This document shows, piece after piece, positions 1-5,174 of a stretch of DNA of 6,950 nt. The stretch spans positions 1 to 6,950 of the forward strand of contig JAESTI010000270.1 of the NCBI GenBank assembly GCA_016763665.1. The letters run 5' to 3'. How positions within the stretch are numbered: the stretch's first letter is position 1; each line of letters opens with the position of its first letter. The notes under the pieces were generated by a model, which saw only the letters and a program-made list of their open reading frames with translations, did no database searches and had not been told where the DNA came from. The stretch comes from Bacteroidia bacterium (GTDB taxonomy: Bacteria > Bacteroidota > Bacteroidia > Flavobacteriales > NORP286). The position numbers were made by a program, and so were the translations under genes.

Positions 1-43
1 TAATTTTTGCTGAACCTGACTTTGATTTTTTTGTGCTACCCAT
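1..43 (-). CDS. Possible start of an unidentified gene running off the left edge
   Basis: On the minus strand an ATG at 43-41 opens a frame that stays open to the window edge and reads MGSTKKSKSGSAKI, a lysine/serine-rich N-terminus. Just upstream, in minus orientation, is an A-rich stretch with GAGGAAAAAT, but it lies about 20 bases from the ATG, so ribosome-binding support is weak. The gene would share the orientation of scpB and lie about 290 bases beyond the scpB stop. Only 14 codons are visible, so no family can be assigned. The plus strand also has a frame open from the left edge to a stop near 107, so the orientation is not certain either. Confidence 0.22.
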   Translation of the reverse strand, partial: MGSTKKSKSGSAKI

Positions 44-104
44 GTTTGATATAATTATAAATTTTTCCTCAATTCTTTTTTGGGGGACAGTATCCCAACT
101 TAAT

Positions 105-275
105 TGATATCAAAGATATTTTTACTTCCTACGATAGTCAAATTCAAGTTTTCCACAATGGGTCAAAAAAAGACTTTAAAGCCAAGTGTATCAATAATTA
201 AACGTGTTTTTCCTGTGGATAATTGCAGTTAAATTTCTTTATATAAAGATACAAAGAAATGCAGTGATATCAAAG
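105..275. repeat. 11-bp direct repeat TGATATCAAAG, two copies
   Basis: TGATATCAAAG occurs exactly at 105-115 and again at 265-275, start to start 160 bp. The left copy is embedded in a 10-bp palindrome, TTGATATCAA at 104-113. Both copies lie in the non-coding stretch beyond scpB. The sequence is AT-rich, so chance is a reasonable explanation, and no role is assigned. Confidence 0.4.
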
Positions 276-302
276 GCTTGAAAAGATTTAGTTTTGTTGA
301 AC

Positions 303-321
303 TTGCCTGAAAATGAGGCAA
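303..321 (-). terminator. Small hairpin just past the scpB stop
   Basis: TTGCCT at 303-308 pairs with AGGCAA at 316-321 around a 7-base loop, beginning 10 bases after the scpB stop codon in the scpB direction. The stem is only 6 bp, and no T-run follows it on the minus strand (GTTCAACAAAAC comes next). It is therefore not a classic intrinsic terminator. It may protect the 3' end of the transcript or help termination weakly. Confidence 0.28.
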
Positions 322-331
322 CTATAGGTGG

Positions 332-892
332 TTATTCTGCTGGAGTTCCAATTTCATTTTGCTCCTCATGGATGTCTTTTATTTGGGGTAATTCTGACAC
401 AGATTTAATTCCAAAATAATCCAAAAAATGATTACTAACTCCATATAATATTGGCTTACCCGGAGCATCACTTTTTCCTAAAATTGAGATAAGTTCTTTT
501 TCTAACAATCTCTGAACACTATAGTCACAATTTACACCTCGAATTTTTTCTACTTCACTTTTAGATACCGGTTGCTTATAGGCTATTATAGATAATGTTT
601 CCATGGCAGAATTGGATAACTTTCTCCTGGCTTTTTGCTGAAGCAGTATTTTAATTGTATCATAATATTCGGACTTGGTTAAGAATTGATAACCTTCAGC
701 AATTTCGATCAACTCAAAACTATACTCATTTGAATTGTATTTTTCCTGGAGTTGTTTTAAATGAGGCTCTAATTGTTTTTCTGTAAAATCTTTATCAAGT
801 GAAGATTTTAAACATTCAATAAGTTCTTTGATCGAAATACTTTTGTCAGAAACAAAAATGATGGCTTCAATATGTTGAGCTAAGTTTTTCAT
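332..892 (-). CDS. scpB: Segregation and condensation protein B (ScpB)
   Basis: ScpB dimers bind the kleisin ScpA and, with SMC, form the condensin-like complex that compacts and segregates the replicated chromosome in the cytoplasm/nucleoid. The 186-residue product has the usual two winged-helix halves: residues about 1-80 (HIEAIIFVSDKSISIKEL near the N-terminus) and about 92-165. The second half carries the conserved core AMETLSIIAYKQPVSKSEVE, then IRGVN, LLEKELI, APGKPILYG and FLDYFGI. This is the signature of Bacteroidota ScpB, and the length fits the family. The frame is open upstream to an ATG at 973, but I chose the ATG at 892. Family homology begins there (MKNLAQHIEAIIF), and the extra 27 residues are not ScpB-like. 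A TAnnTTTG promoter element (910-917) also lies inside the extension. The gene diverges from the sensor kinase operon. No scpA is visible, so scpB is not in an scpAB pair within this window. Confidence 0.93.
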   Translation of the reverse strand: MKNLAQHIEAIIFVSDKSISIKELIECLKSSLDKDFTEKQLEPHLKQLQEKYNSNEYSFELIEIAEGYQFLTKSEYYDTIKILLQQKARRKLSNSAMETLSIIAYKQPVSKSEVEKIRGVNCDYSVQRLLEKELISILGKSDAPGKPILYGVSNHFLDYFGIKSVSELPQIKDIHEEQNEIGTPAE

Positions 893-909
893 TGCACAGA
901 ATCCTAATG

Positions 910-936
910 CAAATGTATAAAAAATAGAGTACCAAA
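910..936 (-). promoter_or_regulatory. Candidate scpB promoter
   Basis: Read on the minus strand, TACATTTG (plus 910-917) matches the Bacteroidota -7 element TAnnTTTG exactly, and TTTG (plus 933-936) lies 15 bases upstream as a possible -33 element. That spacer is shorter than the usual 17-21 or so. Transcription would begin a few bases downstream, leaving a leader of roughly 10-15 bases before the ATG at 892. This supports the shorter ScpB start. Confidence 0.4.
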
Positions 937-990
937 GGTGTGTAGCTTCTTTGGTTTTTATATATGATGTCATCGAAATAATAATTGTAT

Positions 991-998
991 TAGATTTG
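991..998 (+). promoter_or_regulatory. Candidate -7 element of the sensor-regulator operon
   Basis: TAGATTTG matches the Bacteroidota -7 consensus TAnnTTTG and lies five bases before the ATG at 1004. No TTG or TTTG is at the proper distance upstream; the nearest are at 985-987 (too close) and 950-953 (too far). If used, the transcript would be leaderless or nearly so. It could also be a chance match in AT-rich DNA. Confidence 0.3.
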
Positions 999-1003
999 TG
1001 ACG

Positions 1004-4000
1004 ATGAAGCGGAATCTGGAAATAGTTGTATTAATTTTTTTTCTTGTTCTTGCCGGAGATTCTTTACAAGCTCAACGCTATAATTTTAAAACTTATAATG
1101 TTAATGAGGGTTTGGCGCAAGCTCAGGTAACAGCTATCTGTCAAGATGATCAAGGTTATTTGTGGTTTGGAACATTAGCCGGAGGTATCAGTAAATTTGA
1201 TGGGATCAACTTCATTACTTATACCATTAAGGATGGATTAAGCAGTAACTCGATCAATAATATTTTCAAAGATAAACATGGAACTATATGGATTGGAACA
1301 GGGGATGGATTAAATAGATACATTCCTGCCGGGCAAGAAGGAAATAATAAAGAACGATTTGTTTTGGTTGACGATGATCCATTAATAGCTGTTAGTGGAA
1401 TAGGAACAATGCGCGAAGATGCTGAAGGAAATTTTTGGATAGCTTCACGCAGATCGGGTGTTTTGAAGTACAACCCTGAAACGCATGATCTACTAAAACT
1501 TTCAGTGAAGGAGGGTCTGGCTAGTGACCATATGCATGACTTGATTATTGGAAATGATGGTAGTGTTTGGATAGGAACAGGTAAAGGATTGAATAAGTAT
1601 GACCCGTCTGCTGAACAGGCAGGCGGTGAAAAATTCTCTCTTTTTACTAAAGAAGATGGATTGTTTGGTGATCATATAACTCAGCTTTTTGAGGATCATA
1701 ATGGATTCATTTGGGTTTCTTCCAGTTCAGGTGGTGTTGATAGATTTGACGGACAAACATTTAAACATTATACAATTAAAGGTGCGGGAAGAATTAGATT
1801 ACGCTGTATGTTTGAAGACAGTGAGCACAACATGATTTTTGGAACAGATCAGGGAGTTTGCAAAATTGCTTATGAGGAATTGGAAGGGGAGAATGTAGTA
1901 TTAATACCTAACCTAACCTCAAAAGAGGGGTTAAGCAACAATAAAATAAATCAGATCTATCAGGATACAGAAGGTAATATATGGTTTGCGACCGATGGTG
2001 GTGGAATTATCAAATATCAAGGCAAACGGTTTGTAAATATTACAACTAAAGATGGACTTAGTCACAACAACGTTACTGCCCTTTATATGACAAAGAATAA
2101 TGACATTTGGATGGGAACTTTAGGGGAAGGCTTAAATGTATTTAATGGTGAGACCTTTAGTTTGTATACTAAAGAAAGCGGGCTACCAGGTAATGATGTT
2201 TGGTCAATTCTGCAAGATGATAAAGGTAACGTATGGATTGGGACTTCTGATGGAGTCAGCGTATTTCAAAATGGTAAATTACAAAATAGTGGAATGCCTA
2301 AAGAAATTGCCCGACTTTCAGTTGATGGTATGATCCAGGATAAAAATGGAAATATCTGGTTTTGTTCAGATGGTAAAGGGGTAATTAAATATGATGGAAG
2401 TGAGTACCAGGTTTTTTCAGTAGAGCAGGGACTTGGCCACGAAGATACCTGGTGTGTTTTGGAAGACAGAGATGGAAATATTTGGGTTGGTAATGAAGCT
2501 GGGTTGAGTAAAATAGTTTTTGATGAGTCGAATGCCAATGGATATCAAATATATCATTATGTAATTGATGATGATCTAATTGATCCTTCCGCTATGGACC
2601 TCCAACAAGATTATCAAGGAAACATTTGGGTTGCCTCCAATCAAGGTGGCTTATATAGAATTACACCAACTAATAACCATCAGTTAAATACAAAAAAGAT
2701 CAAGCATATTGATGCCTCGGATGGACTAAGTTCAGATGTAATTTATGGGATCGAGCTGGATAATGATCAAAACCTTTGGGTGGGTACTATCAGAGGATTA
2801 GACAAACTCGATTTGAAAAAATATTACCAAATAGGGAAAGTGGATATCAGGCATTATGGTATTGAAGAGGGAGTTATAGGTTTAGAGTGCAACCACAATG
2901 CATCATTCAAAGATTCGAAAGGAAATCTATGGTTTGGAACTACAGGAGGTGTGGTTAAATACAATCCTGAAGAAGATATATTAAACCTCAAGGAAACGTA
3001 TACCAATATAACTCAACATAGGTTGTTTTTTAATGACACCTTATTATCTGATGATGTTATATTACCATATGACCAAAACCACTTATCATTCGAGTTTATT
3101 GGTATTTGCCATAGCAATCCTAAAAATGTCAGGTATCAGTTTAAGCTTAAAGGATTCGATAGGAATTGGTCACCAATCACTGTTCAAAATGTAGCAACGT
3201 ATTCAAACATTGGTGCCGGAGAATACACTTTTTTAGTTCGTACCTGCAACAATGATGGAGTTTGGAATAAAATCCCGACATCATATAGTTTTACAATATT
3301 GCCTCCATTTTGGAACACATGGTGGTTCTATACATTATCTTTGATACTGACTTTGGGTGGAATATTTGTGATTTTCAAATTAAGGATGCAAAAACTTAAA
3401 GAAGAAAGTAAGCGCAAAACAGAAATGATAAAAGCAATGGTGCATGCTCAGGAAACAGAAAGAAAAAGAATTGCAGTTGATTTGCATGATGGTGTTGGAA
3501 ACCTGTTATCATCTATCAAGTTGAATTTATCAGCATTAGAAACGGAAAAGGAAAAGCTACAAAATGACAAACAAAAGGTGTATGAAAATTCCGTTACATT
3601 AATTGATGAAGCTTGTAAAGACCTCAGAGCTATTTCCCATAACATGATGCCTGGATCATTGATGGAGTTAGGATTAATTCATGCCCTGGAAGAACAGTTT
3701 GATATGGTTAGCGAGGCAGGAAAGTTCAAAATAAATTTTCAAATTAGCGGTTTCGATAAGCGTTTAGCCGAAACAGTTGAAGTAGTTTTATATAGGGTTG
3801 TTCAAGAGATATTTAATAATATACTAAAACATGCAGATGCTACCAAAGTAAATGTGTTGATGGTTAAGAAGAAAAGCGAGATTAAGATCGATGTGATAGA
3901 TAATGGAAATGGTTTTGATATCAGTAAGAATAAAACTAAAAATGGGATTGGACTAAGCAATATTGAATCGAGAGTAGGATATTTGAATGGAACTGTCGAA

Positions 4001-4069
4001 TTTGAGTCCAGAAAAAACGAGGGAACAAGGGTGCTGGTTCAAATACCGATCAATGAAAGCAATAAATAA
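1004..4069 (+). CDS. Propeller-sensor histidine kinase (NarL-type partner)
   Basis: A 1021-residue membrane sensor kinase that should bind an external ligand in the periplasm and phosphorylate the response regulator encoded next. Residues 1-24 are a signal peptide (MKRNLEIVV... ending near SLQAQ). Residues about 25-660 hold 14 repeats of the two-component-regulator propeller type (DxxGxxWxGTxxGL, often preceded by a DGLS motif), enough for two seven-bladed propellers. A Y_Y_Y domain follows at about 700-756 (FKLKGFDRNWSP, GEYTFLVR, NNDGVWN), then one membrane helix at about 773-791. The cytoplasmic part has a HisKA_3-type dimerisation helix with phospho-acceptor His828 in DLHDGVGN. It also has a HATPase_c domain with N-box N938/N939, G1 box DNGNG (966-970) and G2 box NGIGLSN (980-986), all intact. 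There is no receiver or DNA-binding domain, so this is a split system, unlike the one-piece hybrid sensors of Bacteroides. The ATG at 1004 is preferred over a GTG at 998 because it starts the signal peptide directly. The ligand is unknown; related sensors often respond to polysaccharides. Confidence 0.92.
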   Translation: MKRNLEIVVLIFFLVLAGDSLQAQRYNFKTYNVNEGLAQAQVTAICQDDQGYLWFGTLAGGISKFDGINFITYTIKDGLSSNSINNIFKDKHGTIWIGTGDGLNRYIPAGQEGNNKERFVLVDDDPLIAVSGIGTMREDAEGNFWIASRRSGVLKYNPETHDLLKLSVKEGLASDHMHDLIIGNDGSVWIGTGKGLNKYDPSAEQAGGEKFSLFTKEDGLFGDHITQLFEDHNGFIWVSSSSGGVDRFDGQTFKHYTIKGAGRIRLRCMFEDSEHNMIFGTDQGVCKIAYEELEGENVVLIPNLTSKEGLSNNKINQIYQDTEGNIWFATDGGGIIKYQGKRFVNITTKDGLSHNNVTALYMTKNNDIWMGTLGEGLNVFNGETFSLYTKESGLPGNDVWSILQDDKGNVWIGTSDGVSVFQNGKLQNSGMPKEIARLSVDGMIQDKNGNIWFCSDGKGVIKYDGSEYQVFSVEQGLGHEDTWCVLEDRDGNIWVGNEAGLSKIVFDESNANGYQIYHYVIDDDLIDPSAMDLQQDYQGNIWVASNQGGLYRITPTNNHQLNTKKIKHIDASDGLSSDVIYGIELDNDQNLWVGTIRGLDKLDLKKYYQIGKVDIRHYGIEEGVIGLECNHNASFKDSKGNLWFGTTGGVVKYNPEEDILNLKETYTNITQHRLFFNDTLLSDDVILPYDQNHLSFEFIGICHSNPKNVRYQFKLKGFDRNWSPITVQNVATYSNIGAGEYTFLVRTCNNDGVWNKIPTSYSFTILPPFWNTWWFYTLSLILTLGGIFVIFKLRMQKLKEESKRKTEMIKAMVHAQETERKRIAVDLHDGVGNLLSSIKLNLSALETEKEKLQNDKQKVYENSVTLIDEACKDLRAISHNMMPGSLMELGLIHALEEQFDMVSEAGKFKINFQISGFDKRLAETVEVVLYRVVQEIFNNILKHADATKVNVLMVKKKSEIKIDVIDNGNGFDISKNKTKNGIGLSNIESRVGYLNGTVEFESRKNEGTRVLVQIPINESNK

Positions 4070-4722
4070 TGGAAAACATAAAAGTCATAATTGTTGATGA
4101 TCATCAAATTATTATTGATGGTTTAAAGTCATTGCTGGCAGGGCATGAAAATATTCAAGTTATTGGAACCGCTGGTAATGGTATAGAAGCTTTAAAGGAA
4201 TTAGAAGAGAAAAAATGCCATGTCATAATAATGGATATCAAAATGCCGGAAATGAATGGTATTGAGGCAACTTCTGCTATCAAGAAGAAATATCCCGATG
4301 TTAATATTGTTGCACTAACCACCTATGGAGAAAAGAAATTGATCCAGGAAATTATTAAAGCCGGTGCGCTCGGATACATACTAAAGAATACAGGAAAACA
4401 AGAATTAGATGCGGCAATAATAGCAGTAGCCAATGGGCAAAAATACTATAGCAGTGAAGTTGCTATGAAACTATTGGATGCTGATCAAGGAAGTAAAGTA
4501 ACCGTTTATAAAGGTGATTTTGAAGAAGCTGAAGTATTAACCCAAAGAGAGATCGATGTGTTAAGATTGATCGCTAATGAACATACAACTGCCGAAATTG
4601 GTGAAAAGCTATTTATTAGCGTCAACACTGTAGAAACCCATCGAAAGCATTTAATACAGAAATTAAATGTTAAAAATGTAGCCGGTTTGGTAAAATATGC
4701 CATTCAAAACGGCTATGTTTAA
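4069..4722 (+). CDS. NarL/FixJ-family response regulator
   Basis: A 217-residue cytoplasmic transcription factor, the cognate partner of the upstream kinase. Residues 1-120 form a receiver domain with the acidic pair D10/D11, phospho-acceptor D56 in IIMDIKMPEMNG, switch threonine T84 and conserved K106, so phosphorylation chemistry looks intact. A linker of about 30 residues leads to a LuxR-type helix-turn-helix at about 156-212, with LTQREIDVLRLIA followed by the recognition region SVNTVETHRKHLIQKLNV. Length and order are standard for the family. Its ATG shares one base with the kinase stop (TAATG at 4067-4071), implying translational coupling and a balanced kinase:regulator supply. HisKA_3 kinases typically pair with exactly this regulator type. 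A likely operator with 7-2-7 geometry lies 130 bp downstream of its stop (4852-4867). Target genes cannot be read from sequence; the micro-ORF and secreted protein gene downstream are the nearest candidates. Confidence 0.94.
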   Translation: MENIKVIIVDDHQIIIDGLKSLLAGHENIQVIGTAGNGIEALKELEEKKCHVIIMDIKMPEMNGIEATSAIKKKYPDVNIVALTTYGEKKLIQEIIKAGALGYILKNTGKQELDAAIIAVANGQKYYSSEVAMKLLDADQGSKVTVYKGDFEEAEVLTQREIDVLRLIANEHTTAEIGEKLFISVNTVETHRKHLIQKLNVKNVAGLVKYAIQNGYV

Positions 4723-4775
4723 TCCACCAATTATTTTTTAAACACTGCTTTTCTTAGAATATCATATCTGTTTTT

Positions 4776-4807
4776 ATGAATATTTAGAATTCATATTCTA
4801 TGAATTC
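4776..4807 (+). other. Overlapping alternative hairpins
   Basis: GAATTCAT (4787-4794) pairs perfectly with ATGAATTC (4800-4807) around a 5-base loop. The middle ATTCAT (4789-4794) can instead pair with ATGAAT at 4776-4781, and AGAAT (4786-4790) with ATTCT (4795-4799). The stems are mutually exclusive, as in an attenuator-like switch, but they are nearly all A-T pairs. No T-run follows on either strand, so this is not an intrinsic terminator. Confidence 0.35.
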
Positions 4808-4851
4808 ACCACTACTTAATGTAAAGTAATTCCCTTTTGCTATTTCAAATG

Positions 4852-4867
4852 TCACGGATTTCCGTGA
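4852..4867. promoter_or_regulatory. Perfect 7-2-7 inverted repeat, candidate operator for the NarL-type regulator
   Basis: TCACGGA (4852-4858), TT, TCCGTGA (4861-4867) is a perfect inverted repeat and the most GC-rich patch of the gap. Two 7-mers spaced by 2 bp is the arrangement known for NarL-type dimers, although the 7-mer itself differs from the E. coli NarL heptamer. It lies 130 bp after the regulator stop and its centre is about 78 bp upstream of the start of transcription predicted from the promoter-like pair at 4902-4931. It is not followed by a T-run on either strand, which argues against a terminator. That the neighbouring regulator binds it is inference. Confidence 0.5.
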
Positions 4868-4901
4868 TAAAAACCATTTAGAAAAACACTGCTTTTGGTG
4901 A

Positions 4902-4931
4902 TTGCTAATGTTGTCCTATATCCGACATTTG
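4902..4931 (+). promoter_or_regulatory. Candidate promoter for the micro-ORF
   Basis: TTG at 4902-4904, a 19-base spacer, then GACATTTG at 4924-4931, which matches the Bacteroidota -7 element TAnnTTTG except for its first base. Transcription would start near 4937, giving a leader of about 25 bases that contains an A-rich/GGGA ribosome-binding-like stretch before the ATG at 4963. The palindrome lies upstream at a distance suited to an activator. Confidence 0.4.
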
Positions 4932-4962
4932 TAATATACTTTAAGCATATAAAAAAGGGACC

Positions 4963-5061
4963 ATGGAAAAACTATCATTGAAAACTTTAGAATTCTTCAG
5001 CGCAGCAATTATGGTTATATCCATAATGGTGTTTTTTAGTGTAGTACTTATTTTTTTTTAA
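4963..5061 (+). CDS. Putative 32-residue single-pass membrane peptide
   Basis: The frame from the ATG at 4963 to a TAA at 5059-5061 encodes 32 residues. A short polar N-terminus with two lysines and a glutamate (MEKLSLKTLEF) is followed by an almost unbroken hydrophobic stretch from about residue 11 to the end (AAIMVISIMVFF, then VVLIFF). This fits a one-helix inner-membrane peptide with N-in orientation by the positive-inside rule. AAAAAAGGGA ends three bases before the ATG, a reasonable ribosome-binding region for this phylum, and a promoter-like pair lies upstream. I do not recognise a family. Against it: it is very short, and AT-rich DNA favours hydrophobic codons. If real, it could be a small regulator of a membrane protein or a toxin-like peptide, but nothing in the window shows which. 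Confidence 0.42.
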   Translation: MEKLSLKTLEFFSAAIMVISIMVFFSVVLIFF

Positions 5062-5174
5062 TTCCCTCCAAAAAATTCCTAAAAATGAAACTAGAACAAG
5101 AAATAACCTCATACACCTGTTACGATTTTGAAATAGGTGGTGATGTAAATTGATACACTTAAATAAATAAACCT

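Larger units (their letters stand above)
44..331. other. Intergenic region left of scpB, no convincing gene
   Basis: No reading frame here looks protein-like. A 24-codon ATG frame at 158-232 and the tail of a plus frame ending near 107 have no recognisable composition or start signals. The stretch is AT-rich. It holds two DnaA-box-like 9-mers: TTTTCCACA at 149-157 on the plus strand, and TGTGGATAA at 214-222, which is TTATCCACA on the minus strand. It also holds an 11-bp direct repeat (105-115 and 265-275), an 8-bp AT stem (233-240 with 253-260), and the hairpin beside the scpB stop. It may simply be the gap between scpB and a downstream gene; see the findings for the origin-like reading. Confidence 0.55.
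4740..4896. repeat. 13-bp direct repeat AAACACTGCTTTT, two copies
   Basis: AAACACTGCTTTT occurs exactly at 4740-4752 and at 4884-4896, start to start 144 bp. One copy lies right after the response regulator stop and the other just upstream of the promoter-like element before the micro-ORF, so the copies bracket both the hairpin cluster and the palindrome. They may be protein-binding sites or the remnant of a small duplication or deletable segment. The flanks of the two copies differ. Confidence 0.55.
4723..4962. other. Structured intergenic region downstream of the response regulator
   Basis: No protein-like frame of useful length is present on the plus strand; ATG frames here end after about 8-9 codons. 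The region contains a T-run soon after the regulator stop (4733-4739, with no GC-rich stem before it), a 13-bp direct repeat, a cluster of mutually exclusive AT hairpins, a perfect 16-bp inverted repeat, and a promoter-like pair leading into the micro-ORF at 4963. This density of elements suggests a regulatory region, not a mere spacer. Confidence 0.6.

Noticed and set aside
158..232. 24-codon ATG frame in the left gap
   Set aside because: No ribosome-binding or promoter signal and no recognisable features; frames of this size are expected by chance.
893..973. 27-residue N-terminal extension of ScpB from the ATG at 973
   Set aside because: ScpB homology begins at the ATG at 892, the added residues are not ScpB-like, and a TAnnTTTG promoter element lies inside the extension.
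998..1003. GTG start two codons before the kinase ATG
   Set aside because: The ATG at 1004 gives a standard signal peptide start, and the GTG overlaps the promoter-like element.
1219..3645. Minus-strand and alternate-frame open stretches inside the kinase gene
   Set aside because: They are shadows of the strongly conserved kinase frame, with no protein-like domains or start signals of their own.
4852..4867. Palindrome read as an intrinsic terminator of the kinase-regulator operon
   Set aside because: It lies 130 bp past the stop, has only a 2-4 base loop, and is followed by TAAAAACC on plus and by no T-run on minus.
5051..5059. T-run at the end of the micro-ORF as a terminator
   Set aside because: No stable stem precedes it, and the run itself encodes the last codons of the peptide.
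5114..5139. CACCT/AGGTG stem upstream of the secreted protein gene
   Set aside because: Only 5 bp around a loop of 16 bases; a chance pairing with no known element resembling it.
5085..5153. 22-codon frame starting ATGAAACTAGAACAAG
   Set aside because: It is too short, of mixed composition, with no membrane segment, motif or good ribosome-binding region. It is more likely leader sequence of the secreted protein gene.
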